Both the position numbers and the translations under genes were made by a program. A stretch of 64,000 bases of DNA, from positions 1-64,000 of the forward strand of contig JBBINR010000006.1 in NCBI GenBank assembly GCA_037443785.1. The letters are read 5' to 3'. Shown here one piece after another: positions 1 through 8,156 of this stretch (the stretch's first letter is position 1; the number at the start of each line of letters is the position of its first letter). The notes beneath the pieces were generated by a model. It made no database searches. It was not told the origin of the DNA and saw only the letters and a program-made list of their open reading frames with translations. This DNA is from JAQUOA01 sp037443785 (GTDB lineage: Bacteria > Bacteroidota > Ignavibacteria > UBA10030 > UBA8401).

Positions 1-664
1 CAATCTTCGAATAAATTGGATCGGCGATTGAATAATTCGCAGCATGTAACTGTTCTTGCACGGAGAACGAACCACTAACTTGTCCGTTGATAAATTTGCT
101 TGAAACATATTCCTCGGTTGCGAGCTTTAATCCTTTTGCACCCACATCATGGTTTGGGAAATCTACTATTGTTCCACCTTCATTCACTTCGCATATCGTC
201 TTTACATTATTACCAGCTTCAACAATTTGCGTACGCACAACAGTCTTTCCAGCAACAACGTCTCCGGAGAAGTTACCAATCGGTGTTCCATCGGAGTACT
301 GCAGTTCAATTGCCGGCTGCGCTTTTTTCACCTTTATATTTTGCACGAATGTTTTTATCCCGTCGATAATTTGATCGATTGTTAATCGCATCAAATTGGC
401 AAGAAGCGATGATGATAAATACCGTGCATCATGATCGCCGCTCGTTTTATGCGTCGTCAACGCAGTATCCTGCGTTGTTTGTGCCGCATCGATCTGAGCC
501 TTTGTGTAATAGCGAGTGTCGTGATCACTACTTCCCTTGTGTGTTGCAAGAGCAGTTTCATTTGAATTCGCCGATGTTTTCAATCCATCGCTGTTGGCAT
601 TATCTTTTTGTCGCCACTCTTCAAGAGTGTCGTTAGGATCAATTATTTGTACGGTTGTTGGCAT
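1..664 (-). CDS. Phage tail fibre / receptor-binding protein, 3' part outside window
   Basis: Reading leftward from ATG at 664 the frame stays open to the window edge, giving at least 221 residues. The N-terminal part carries two copies of a stem-type repeat, THKGSSDHDTRYYTKAQID and THKTSGDHDARYL. The pattern H-x-D-x-RYYTK is typical of phage tail-fibre shafts. A beta-rich stretch with many Gly and Val residues follows. It is the most distal gene of the leftward tail operon, starting one base after the stop of the upstream gene, which is the usual position for a fibre. The C-terminal receptor-binding tip is not in the window. The call rests on repeat pattern and position only. Confidence 0.65.
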   Translation of the reverse strand, partial: MPTTVQIIDPNDTLEEWRQKDNANSDGLKTSANSNETALATHKGSSDHDTRYYTKAQIDAAQTTQDTALTTHKTSGDHDARYLSSSLLANLMRLTIDQIIDGIKTFVQNIKVKKAQPAIELQYSDGTPIGNFSGDVVAGKTVVRTQIVEAGNNVKTICEVNEGGTIVDFPNHDVGAKGLKLATEEYVSSKFINGQVSGSFSVQEQLHAANYSIADPIYSKI

Positions 665-665
665 T

Positions 666-1439
666 TTATGCTCCGCTTAATTCTGCAATGGTGTTGCTTG
701 CTAATTGTGCAATCGTATGACTTCTATCTCCGGCATAACCAATCGGTTGGTTTAGCGGAGTAGGGACGCAGACGAGTCCTCTAAAATTAATTTCAACATC
801 AGTATATTCCATTGCCGTGTCATCGTCATTCTCTTCAATGTTGCTATCAACATCAACAGCGTAACGTTCCGGACCGTCAATGTTTGGATAGAAATATAAA
901 TCGGTAATATTCTTTCCAAGAAACCTTCTGATATTTAGATTCAATTCTAAATATGGAATGCTTTCATATCCGATTGTTGATTTGTAATACACGCCGAATT
1001 TTTTCCAGCTCCGATCTTTCGTAAAAGGATTTTTAAAAGGGTATTCTTCCGGTTCCCAACCCTGGTTAAACTGTGCCGAATAGTTATCAAAGATATATTC
1101 CACTATGCTCGATAAACTTAAATTAAGCGCTGCATACACTCCGGTGCCTGTTATTGTTGCGTTGTTCATTGCTTTGCCGGAAACAAGCGACGTCACTTTA
1201 ATACTCATAGAAATGACCTCAGCCTTGACATCATTTAACGCATCAATGAGTGCAGCTAATTCTGAAATGGACGAAAACTCATTCGCTCCCGGGGCGGCGG
1301 CAACATACGTGAACTCATAATTCGGACCTGAACCAGCTTGCGGTAAACCGGATAAAATAATTTTATCTCCGGCGTTCGGCGCTCCGAATAAAAATGACTT
1401 TCGGGCAAAACCAATATTATAAGTAACTTTCGGCGTCAT
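666..1439 (-). CDS. Hypothetical distal tail protein
   Basis: This 257-residue protein has no family I recognise. It begins MTPKVTYNIGFARKSFLFG and contains a central acidic stretch (SNIEENDDDT). There is no signal peptide or membrane segment. It overlaps the preceding distal tail gene by 4 bases and is followed immediately by the tail fibre, so a baseplate or fibre-attachment role is inferred from position. The tight packing indicates translational coupling within the tail operon. Confidence 0.55.
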   Translation of the reverse strand: MTPKVTYNIGFARKSFLFGAPNAGDKIILSGLPQAGSGPNYEFTYVAAAPGANEFSSISELAALIDALNDVKAEVISMSIKVTSLVSGKAMNNATITGTGVYAALNLSLSSIVEYIFDNYSAQFNQGWEPEEYPFKNPFTKDRSWKKFGVYYKSTIGYESIPYLELNLNIRRFLGKNITDLYFYPNIDGPERYAVDVDSNIEENDDDTAMEYTDVEINFRGLVCVPTPLNQPIGYAGDRSHTIAQLASNTIAELSGA

Positions 1440-2731
1440 GGATTTTGTAAAATTCGTCCGGTTATTTTTGTCGTTTCAACAACATCGTCATCTTCGATTT
1501 CAAAAATTTTCGCTTCATTGCCATTCGGCAGAATAATATTTTCGTAAGGATTGACGGGAAGCTGCTCGCTATACAACACTTGAACTTCTTGATAAGGATA
1601 AATCGAATATTTAAAGAGCCGATTGCAATATTCCAGTGGCGATTCGCCAACCCAATCATTTGTTGCAACATCAAATGTGAAGACCGGGAGCGTGATAAAC
1701 GGATGATTGAACCAGATCATATCCGGCAATGTTTTCGGATAAACACCGCTCGGTGCACGCAAATCTAATGTATTCTCAGGCAATTTAATTTCAGTGTTGT
1801 GTTCACTATCTCTTAAATGAATTTTAAAATTCATCGTTGAAAAATAGCTCTGAACATAACCTCTATCGCCTTCAAATCGCGCTTCAAACAAGACGCCGTT
1901 GCGTGTAAAAGTTGCATTTGCACTATAATAACCGTTTCCGCTTTGTCCGGTCGATTCATCCAGGTTCGTAACCAAATAACATGGGAAGTATACTGCATCA
2001 TAATCCGGGTTTTTTAATTCTTCAGAATAACCGGCAAAGAACTTTTTCCAATCCGTATTGAGGTGAACTTTTTTAATCGAATCGCGCGGCACAAGATGCA
2101 AATTCGGCTTGTAACCGGCTCCCAAGCTATCGTCGGCATAAAAAATAGCACGGTAATGTTTTGCAATATCCTTCCACCAATCGGCTGTGGTATATTGAAC
2201 ATTTTCGTTCAGGAAATTTTCAAATACATTTGTCTTAGAAAAGCGGTCGTTCCAATCATTTTTAGAATCTTGCTGTACAAATTCAAATGCGTCGTGATCA
2301 AGAATGACATTGAAATCATCACTCTGCGTAAAAAAATCATTCAACATGCTGAAACCAAAATTGAAATAACCAAGACCGCGAAACCGGGCTGGTAAAGTCG
2401 ATGCCATTGCGCCAAATATATTTTTGATGACATGAACAATTGGGAAAGTATAGGTAACCTTTTCCGGATCATATTTTGCACCTTCGCTGATGAACGTCCC
2501 GCGAAACTTGTCAACACCGTCCCGCTGGAACACAAAGCTAATATTTTCCCCTTGCTGCAGATAACCATAAACAGCGTCTGCCTGGTGGTCGGCATCAACT
2601 TCGCATTCAAGAGAAATATCAGATGCAACGAAAGAATATTCTTTATCCTCATATCGTCGCGTCCGTTTTAAACTCTTCGGCTTGAGATAGAACTCACCCC
2701 AGGAAGCAAAAATGTGGACTTCTGCGCTCAT
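1436..2731 (-). CDS. Probable distal tail / tail-hub protein
   Basis: This 431-residue soluble protein follows the tape measure gene directly and overlaps it by 4 bases (ATGA). It is beta-rich and aromatic, with no membrane segment. In siphovirus-type tail operons the gene after the tape measure normally encodes the distal tail or hub protein that caps the tail tube, and the size fits. I see no diagnostic motif, so the role is inferred from gene order. Confidence 0.5.
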   Translation of the reverse strand: MSAEVHIFASWGEFYLKPKSLKRTRRYEDKEYSFVASDISLECEVDADHQADAVYGYLQQGENISFVFQRDGVDKFRGTFISEGAKYDPEKVTYTFPIVHVIKNIFGAMASTLPARFRGLGYFNFGFSMLNDFFTQSDDFNVILDHDAFEFVQQDSKNDWNDRFSKTNVFENFLNENVQYTTADWWKDIAKHYRAIFYADDSLGAGYKPNLHLVPRDSIKKVHLNTDWKKFFAGYSEELKNPDYDAVYFPCYLVTNLDESTGQSGNGYYSANATFTRNGVLFEARFEGDRGYVQSYFSTMNFKIHLRDSEHNTEIKLPENTLDLRAPSGVYPKTLPDMIWFNHPFITLPVFTFDVATNDWVGESPLEYCNRLFKYSIYPYQEVQVLYSEQLPVNPYENIILPNGNEAKIFEIEDDDVVETTKITGRILQNP

Positions 2732-5373
2732 AATACAAACGCCAACTTTGTGCGCTCCATAATAGTGTTTGCTTTCGTGTACTTTTGAATATCATAGTTG
2801 CTCTGAATATTGACATTCGTTTTTTGTTTTTTAATAACTTTTTTCAGCGAAGAAATTTCCTTGCGCAACACGTCACTCAATCCGCTTTCTCCTGAAGACG
2901 AACCTTGCCGCTGCAAATAGATTGTCTGTGTCCGTGCAATCATCGGCATAATTTCGTTGCGCATAATCTCTTCAAAGTTCTTGCGTGGCGCGATAATTTC
3001 AGTTTGGCCGCCTTCAATAAATCCACGCTGGTCAGGTTCAAATTGTCCGCCTTTATTAAATCCGAATGCCTTTTTCAATCCGCCGAACATTGCAATACCG
3101 GCGGCTATGACTGCTGCGCCGCCAAAAATTGCCAACGGACCCAACGCAGCAACTGATTGCGCTATTGCAGAAACAAATGAAGCTGCCGCCTCTGCAATTT
3201 TTTGACCAATCCGGATGATTGAGTTTACAACAGTCACGCCTGTTTTTGTCTCTTCGTTCGCAGTATGTGCGGCACTATCAATAAGATAATTCTCTAATTG
3301 TGTTTCTAAAATTCTCCCAAGCACATTTAAAGTCGTATTACGCATTGCCAACCATACTGCATCCCACTCATCTTTTGCCTGCCGGTTCTTAACAACAAAA
3401 CTTTGCCACATTTGTCCGGCACCCGCGGCAATGCCCTGATACACGCTCATAGCCACCTGATGTTCCTCAGCATAAATTTGTCGTCGCTGTTCCGAAGAGG
3501 CTCGCATGTAATCCAATTTCTTTTGCTCGGTGTCGCGCGTTGCCATCAATTCTTCACGGCGATGTTCGTCGCGTTCTTCATAAATCATATTGTCCAAATT
3601 CTGCACCGTTTCGGCCTGCGACTTGATACTGGTGACATCAATTTCACCGAACGAAGGAATGTTCTTGACCTTTGACGCTGCAGGAATATTCGGAGTCTTC
3701 GTCGGCGATTGTATCAATCCGGACGGAGCTAATTTAGGAAGCGGTGTATAAAGAGCGTCGAGTGCTTTTTTCTGTTTCTCATAAATTTCTTCGTAAGCGT
3801 TAATCAATTTTTTCTTTTGATCATCGAGCAAATCTTTGCGCTCTTTTATTTTTTGTTTTTCATAATCAAAGGCGAGTTTAATTTTTTCCTTCTGCTTATC
3901 ATAACCTTCACTCATTAATTGCAAACGAACTTTGCGGAGTTCCAATTCATAGTCGGTCAATTCACTTTCTGTCTTCACAGATTTGTCGGTGCGTTGTTTC
4001 AATGCATCTAATAATTTCCCGATCATCTCAGCATGTGCTTTTGCACGTCCTTCTAATTTTGAAATTTCTTCATCTGTATTTGTAAAGAAAGAAAGCAACA
4101 TCTCTCCGATAATGCCGCTCTGCGCAGTGGCGATAGCTTTATTGGTCCGCATGGTAACAAGCTGCGCTTCGAGATTTGCAAGTTCTTGTTGTAAAGTTTT
4201 TAAATAACTTTCAACATCACTCGTCGTCATATCCTGAATTGTTTTGGCGATCTTGTCCAGGCCGATCGCTGCAGCTTCAGCATTGTGAATGGTTTTACTC
4301 AGTTCCTCATTCACTTTTTGATTGTGTTGAAACAAGGCATACATTCCAGCGCCAACAGCGGCAACACCGGCAACAATCCATAAAATAGGATTTGCCGCCA
4401 TTGTAGCCCATAAGGCTTGCAACGCAAGTCGATAATCTCCTGCAGCAAAAGCCGCGCGAGCAAATCCACCGTCCAAGAACAATAACGCCGCACCGAATGC
4501 AATAACACCAACAGTGACGCCAGCAACAACATAATGTCCATTTTTAATTGCGGTAAAAAGAACGAACAAGCTACTCAACGTTCCGGAAACAAGAAAGCCG
4601 GTTACTCCGAAATGTGAATTCAATGTTGCCCACGCTACACCGGTTGCAATTGCGGAAATTTCTACCGCACGAATAATAGGTGGGGCTTCGGTCAGCGTTA
4701 CTAAGACACTGCGCATCAATCCGTGAAACGGATTGATGACTTCTTGAATAAGATCGCCGAACGATTGTTTCATGTCGGCAATCACAGCATCATCTTTTTT
4801 TGTTTCGGTCGCCATTGCAATTGCCTGACCGCGAACATCGGAAAGTTTTATTCCGTAGCGGCTCAGTTCCTCGCCCCCGTCTTGCATGGATTTCCCAACG
4901 AGTCGAACCGCAGTATTTAAATCCACTTTCATAAAGGTTGCAAGATCCTGCGTTGTATCAATCGCACTCTTCAATTCTTTCCCGCGCAATCCCATTGCTG
5001 CTAATTGTCCTGCAACGGCAATGGTCGCATCATCGTCAATGCCGGTTGCTTCCTGTCGCGCTGCGGCGTATGCTTTAATTTCATTTACAAGAGATTCGGA
5101 ATAGATTCCTTGAGTCTTTAAAGACTGTTCTAATTTTGCCGATGATTCCTTTGCAGAATTGCTTTCATCGATCCAATCCCCAACGGTTCCATTAATCAGC
5201 GAGAAGATATTCCTGATTCCATCCAAGCGCAGACCAAGGCGTGCGTATGCATCATTGAGTAGATTGACTTTATCTTCAGATTTTGCTACACTACTGCCAA
5301 GATGTTCAACGGCAGTTACCGCACCGGAACTGTCAATCGAAATTTTTAATTGTATTTCTCTATTGTTTGCCAT
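2728..5373 (-). CDS. Tail tape measure protein
   Basis: This 881-residue protein sets tail length and is threaded inside the tail tube. It is mostly helical, with hydrophobic segments around residues 230-350 (one reads VAGVAAVGAGMYALF) and again around 735-765. Long charged coiled-coil stretches lie at about 390-520 and 590-640. This alternation of coiled coil and hydrophobic helix is characteristic of tape measure proteins. At about 1.5 Angstrom per residue it predicts a tail near 130 nm. It lies downstream of the frameshifted chaperone and upstream of the distal tail genes, as expected. The start at 5373 was chosen because it is the first ATG and gives the full N-terminal helix. Confidence 0.85.
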   Translation of the reverse strand: MANNREIQLKISIDSSGAVTAVEHLGSSVAKSEDKVNLLNDAYARLGLRLDGIRNIFSLINGTVGDWIDESNSAKESSAKLEQSLKTQGIYSESLVNEIKAYAAARQEATGIDDDATIAVAGQLAAMGLRGKELKSAIDTTQDLATFMKVDLNTAVRLVGKSMQDGGEELSRYGIKLSDVRGQAIAMATETKKDDAVIADMKQSFGDLIQEVINPFHGLMRSVLVTLTEAPPIIRAVEISAIATGVAWATLNSHFGVTGFLVSGTLSSLFVLFTAIKNGHYVVAGVTVGVIAFGAALLFLDGGFARAAFAAGDYRLALQALWATMAANPILWIVAGVAAVGAGMYALFQHNQKVNEELSKTIHNAEAAAIGLDKIAKTIQDMTTSDVESYLKTLQQELANLEAQLVTMRTNKAIATAQSGIIGEMLLSFFTNTDEEISKLEGRAKAHAEMIGKLLDALKQRTDKSVKTESELTDYELELRKVRLQLMSEGYDKQKEKIKLAFDYEKQKIKERKDLLDDQKKKLINAYEEIYEKQKKALDALYTPLPKLAPSGLIQSPTKTPNIPAASKVKNIPSFGEIDVTSIKSQAETVQNLDNMIYEERDEHRREELMATRDTEQKKLDYMRASSEQRRQIYAEEHQVAMSVYQGIAAGAGQMWQSFVVKNRQAKDEWDAVWLAMRNTTLNVLGRILETQLENYLIDSAAHTANEETKTGVTVVNSIIRIGQKIAEAAASFVSAIAQSVAALGPLAIFGGAAVIAAGIAMFGGLKKAFGFNKGGQFEPDQRGFIEGGQTEIIAPRKNFEEIMRNEIMPMIARTQTIYLQRQGSSSGESGLSDVLRKEISSLKKVIKKQKTNVNIQSNYDIQKYTKANTIMERTKLAFVL

Positions 5374-5374
5374 T

Positions 5375-5554
5375 ATGGAATTCGGGACTTTAAAACCTGC
5401 TGTGATGCTTGTAATTGTGTTGCTCGGACTTTTTTTGGATGCCGGGCTTCATACGCCGTATATTTTTAGTGTGCTTAGTTGCATCGGCGCGTTCGCATTC
5501 ATGGCATACAGCGTCCTTACCGAAGGCTCTCCAAAAAATAAATCCGCTCATTAA
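5375..5554 (+). CDS. Possible small membrane protein antisense to the tail operon
   Basis: A 59-residue frame starts with ATG one base away from the divergent tape measure start and runs against the tail genes. It would encode a two-helix membrane peptide (hydrophobic runs at about residues 9-22 and 30-45) with a basic tail. It covers the 143-base stretch between tape measure and chaperone that has no leftward gene. No ribosome binding site is visible and its 3' end overlaps the chaperone extension. It may be a chance frame. Confidence 0.22.
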   Translation: MEFGTLKPAVMLVIVLLGLFLDAGLHTPYIFSVLSCIGAFAFMAYSVLTEGSPKNKSAH

Positions 5555-5813
5555 GCGATTCAACTTCTTTCATATACAGCCACTCTAAAATTTTATCTTC
5601 CAGCATTCGCCAAATTTTTTCTTGTTCAAAAATTTTTCCATCACTCAACTGAAAAACGACAAGCGTTGTAAACTTGGTATCGGATTTCATCAATGATGCG
5701 TCAGAGCCGTACCCTTTGCTCTTCAGCAATTTTTCTACTGCTGCTCGACGCTTCCGGGTTTGCTCGGAACGCTTGATGTAACGCCCAAAGGTTTCCGAGT
5801 CCGTGCGAAAAAA
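5517..5813 (-). CDS. Frameshift extension of the tail assembly chaperone (gpGT-like)
   Basis: A -1 shift on the heptamer at 5813-5807 moves ribosomes into a frame that is open without a stop to 5517. The joined product reads ...NFFRTDSETFGRYIKRSEQ and then a basic helical stretch and a C-terminal domain of about 75 residues. It would be about 213 residues in total. Long and short chaperone forms made by -1 frameshifting are the known arrangement in lambda and many other long-tailed phages. A start codon within this stretch (for example near 5729) would not include the conserved-looking SEQTRKRRAAVEKLL helix, so frameshifting is the better model. Confidence 0.72.
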   Translation of the reverse strand, partial: FFRTDSETFGRYIKRSEQTRKRRAAVEKLLKSKGYGSDASLMKSDTKFTTLVVFQLSDGKIFEQEKIWRMLEDKILEWLYMKEVESLNERIYFLESLR

Positions 5814-6160
5814 TTTTGGATCACCTCGCCAAGATCGTCTTCAGCAATGTATTTCATATCTGCGGCATAATCGGGAATCTTTGCTTCGTCAAATTTTTCG
5901 CCCTCTCGCACTAAAATGGTTCCGAGAAAAGTCAGCAACTCATTTTCATCAGAAAAGAATAATTGGTCAAGGTCAATACTAATTTCAAAAACTTTTGCAA
6001 TGTCCGGTTCTTTATCTGTGTCTTTGGGTTGAAGATTATAGAGCGAAACAATTTTCTCTCGCAGCTTGCGTTCAAAATTCGAGATCAAGTGACGTTGTAT
6101 CCACAACAACTTTCCATCAATGTAAACTTTATTATTGATCGTATATTTTTTTTGTTCCAT
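5735..6160 (-). CDS. Tail assembly chaperone, short (unshifted) product
   Basis: This 141-residue acidic protein lies between the major tail protein and the tape measure, the standard place for the gpG-type tail assembly chaperone that wraps the tape measure during tail assembly. Its ATG at 6160 is preceded by AGGAG. Near its 3' end, at 5813-5807 on the minus strand, the codons AAT TTT TTC form an in-frame T TTT TTC slippery heptamer. The unshifted reading adds about 24 residues after the site and stops at 5735. Position and the slippery site together make the call strong, although I recognise no sequence family. Confidence 0.75.
   Translation of the reverse strand: MEQKKYTINNKVYIDGKLLWIQRHLISNFERKLREKIVSLYNLQPKDTDKEPDIAKVFEISIDLDQLFFSDENELLTFLGTILVREGEKFDEAKIPDYAADMKYIAEDDLGEVIQNFFARTRKPLGVTSSVPSKPGSVEQQ
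5807..5813 (-). promoter_or_regulatory. -1 frameshift slippery site in tail chaperone
   Basis: On the minus strand the heptamer is T TTT TTC, in the zero frame of the 5735-6160 gene (codons AAT TTT TTC). After slippage the reading continues as TTT TTT CGC and remains open for about 97 codons. This matches the canonical X XXY YYZ form used for -1 frameshifting. Confidence 0.75.
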
Positions 6161-6177
6161 TTATTTCTCCTGTGTAG

Positions 6178-6210
6178 AAATCCACAAGAGTATTACTCTC
6201 TTGTGGATTT
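6178..6210 (-). terminator. Hairpin between tail tube and chaperone genes
   Basis: A perfect 13-bp inverted repeat (AAATCCACAAGAG with its complement) encloses a 7-base loop. On the leftward transcript it is followed by TTTCTACACAGGAG, which is not a full U tract and already contains the chaperone ribosome binding site. It is more likely a partial terminator or mRNA-processing and stability element that keeps tail tube expression above that of the chaperone. Confidence 0.6.
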
Positions 6211-6218
6211 GAAAACCA

Positions 6219-6683
6219 TTATACACCGAGTGCGGTCAGTGGCTCATAGACATCGCTTTTGCTATACGCTTTTTTCTTGCCATACAATTTTACGAATGAA
6301 ATATCGCCAACATTTCCTTCGTCATCGCGCAACAATTCGAAACGCTTAATCAAGATCATCGGATTGCTGGCGTCAACCGTTCCCTCCGGAGTGATCAACA
6401 AGCTCACTTCTTTGCCAACAAGTGCTTGAACGGCGGTATCAACCGCCGATGCTTCGATAATTCCGACAGGCGTTGTTTCAAACGCACCGTCAACGCCTTT
6501 CGCGCGGGTTCGCTTGCTTGTTTCGGCGGTCCGCTGCGTTGCGGTAACTTTTGCCACAACTTCCGTTTCTTTAAATTCGGTCAGCGTTGCATCCGGAGTT
6601 GCCCACGTTGCCGTTTTCGAAAGGTTGGCATCGGTGATGGCAGCGGTATCGATGATCTCAATTTTTTTGCAATAGATTAACAT
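6219..6683 (-). CDS. Major tail (tube) protein
   Basis: This 154-residue protein is rich in Thr, Ala and Val, in keeping with a beta-sandwich tail tube subunit. It lies immediately upstream of the chaperone pair, and its ATG at 6683 follows an AAGGAG-type site. The strong hairpin after it would raise its transcript relative to downstream genes, as expected for the most abundant tail protein. No tail sheath gene is visible beside it, so the tail is probably non-contractile, unlike that of Mu itself and like Pseudomonas transposable phages B3 and D3112. Confidence 0.65.
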   Translation of the reverse strand: MLIYCKKIEIIDTAAITDANLSKTATWATPDATLTEFKETEVVAKVTATQRTAETSKRTRAKGVDGAFETTPVGIIEASAVDTAVQALVGKEVSLLITPEGTVDASNPMILIKRFELLRDDEGNVGDISFVKLYGKKKAYSKSDVYEPLTALGV

Positions 6684-6695
6684 TGTAAATCTCCT

Positions 6696-7130
6696 TTAAA
6701 TATTTGTGATGAAATAATTTTGCTGATACACAATTAAACCGTCGTCGCTCCACACCGGAACTTCATTGTCCCACAACAGGCGGGCGACTTTTCCGTCAAT
6801 CGTCAATTCAAACCCGTCATACCGCTCATGCATCGCATCAAGAATATTTTGCACACCGGTCTTCGCTGTTTTTTTACTCAAAAGATTTTGTGAACCAACA
6901 ACCCAGTTAAATGATTGCTCGTATTCTGCGGTTTTGTTGCTCGTTCTTTTTTTTGAACGATTATTCACACACTGTAAAAGCGCGAATGGAGAAAGCGCGA
7001 TCATTTGTTGCAGCGTTTTCGCATCAAAGCTTCCTTCATATGAATCTATCGTTAGCAATCCTAACGGCAATTTTAATTCCGCAATAACATCGGCAAGCCA
7101 CGCTTCGTATATTTTAGAAACTGAAATCAT
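6696..7130 (-). CDS. Phage tail completion protein, Mu gp37-like
   Basis: This 144-residue protein has the general pattern of the Mu gp37/DUF1834 family: a short N-terminal helix, a central aromatic strand (EYEQSFNWVVGS) and a C-terminal stretch ending in YQQNYFITNI. It overlaps the gpG-like gene by 4 bases and precedes the tail tube gene, matching the order of Mu-like phages. The identification is from pattern and order and is moderate. Confidence 0.5.
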   Translation of the reverse strand: MISVSKIYEAWLADVIAELKLPLGLLTIDSYEGSFDAKTLQQMIALSPFALLQCVNNRSKKRTSNKTAEYEQSFNWVVGSQNLLSKKTAKTGVQNILDAMHERYDGFELTIDGKVARLLWDNEVPVWSDDGLIVYQQNYFITNI

Positions 7131-7654
7131 TGTGCACCATTTGCATTGTCGATAAATTCTTGGATCATTCTGTCAACCTTATCAAAGAATAACGGCGGTA
7201 AGAATAAATAATCTCTCGGCGGAATTGTTACCTGCCGAACGCGAACGAACGTGTATTCTTTTCGTGCATTCTTTAATTCTTTTCCTGATTTGCTGTGTGT
7301 TACTAATCGTGCCGGAACTCTGAATGTTAAATACTTGCCGTGTTTCGGTCGTATCGTTCCGCCGTAATAAAGCATCGCTGCTTTATATGACACAGAGCTA
7401 CCGGGTCCCGCGAGAACACTTGTTGCTGAATCAATACGGTGTGTCATAGAATTCATCAACATTCCTTTGTCGCGCAGTGTCTCTCCGCCAAATGCTTTCA
7501 CTCTTCCCGATGGCTCCCATTTTTGAGGACGGCCACCAACGACAAAATTTTGTTTCAACTCATTCGCAGCTGCAAAACCAATTTCATTCAGCAGCGGCTT
7601 CAGCTTTGTTACGTTGCGCATCAACCAACCAAACTTTTCTCCCGATACGCTCAC
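7127..7654 (-). CDS. Virion morphogenesis / tail completion protein, Mu gpG-like
   Basis: This protein of about 175 residues resembles the phage virion morphogenesis family: a helical N-terminus, F-x-x-GG-RPQKWEPS, a LRDKGMLMNSM segment, a YYGGTIRPK segment and a late IPPRDYLFLPP motif. The family closes or joins head and tail. I chose GTG at 7654, which overlaps the upstream stop (TGGTGA) and sits behind GGGGGTGAT; a TTG one codon earlier is also possible. Confidence 0.65.
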   Translation of the reverse strand: MSVSGEKFGWLMRNVTKLKPLLNEIGFAAANELKQNFVVGGRPQKWEPSGRVKAFGGETLRDKGMLMNSMTHRIDSATSVLAGPGSSVSYKAAMLYYGGTIRPKHGKYLTFRVPARLVTHSKSGKELKNARKEYTFVRVRQVTIPPRDYLFLPPLFFDKVDRMIQEFIDNANGAQ

Positions 7655-8082
7655 CAATCACCCCCAAATACATTTTTCTGCTCTTTCACATAACCGCTCG
7701 ACACCTGTGTTTGTGAAGAAATGTTTTTTTTTGTTGCGCCGGGAATATCAGCCTTTCCCGCATTGACAAGTTTTAATTGAGCAATACATTCATCGTAAAT
7801 TTTTGCAATCCGTCGGGAATATCTTCCGCCGGTAACAAGAATGCGTCGTCGAGCCAATGCAACTCGTGCCATTTTTTTTGAAAAATCTTTTATCAAATCC
7901 GGGACAACAGAAAAGGGAACTTCATAGTATCTTGAAACATTCGAATCAATAATCCTGTCTTCTGCTGCAATGGTTGAATTCACAATAGCATCATTGACAA
8001 CAGTGCCATTCACATCGTCAGTCAGTTGTGCCAACTCTTGCGTTGTAATAATTGTCAGTATGTCGTCTTTTGTTGAATACAT
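7651..8082 (-). CDS. Head-tail connector protein, Mu gp36-like (DUF1320 type)
   Basis: The 143-residue protein starts with MYSTKDDILTIITTQELAQL, which matches the opening of DUF1320/gp36 proteins, the small connector encoded between the major capsid protein and the completion proteins of Mu-like phages. The helix AAEDRIIDSNVSRYYEVPF is also typical. ATG at 8082 was chosen because AAGG precedes it and the family starts there; the frame is open upstream to a GTG at 8121, within a hairpin. Confidence 0.65.
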   Translation of the reverse strand: MYSTKDDILTIITTQELAQLTDDVNGTVVNDAIVNSTIAAEDRIIDSNVSRYYEVPFSVVPDLIKDFSKKMARVALARRRILVTGGRYSRRIAKIYDECIAQLKLVNAGKADIPGATKKNISSQTQVSSGYVKEQKNVFGGDW

Positions 8083-8097
8083 TTTTTTTACCTTAGT

Positions 8098-8127
8098 GAG
8101 TGTGTACAGCTCACGCCGCACACACTC
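8098..8127 (-). terminator. Hairpin after major capsid gene
   Basis: An 8-bp perfect inverted repeat (GAGTGTGT with ACACACTC) and a 14-base loop lie between the major capsid gene and the connector gene. There is no U tract. It probably acts as a partial terminator or mRNA stabiliser for the capsid message. Confidence 0.4.
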
Positions 8128-8156
8128 TTGTTAATGATTACAGGGGAAGGCAATCA

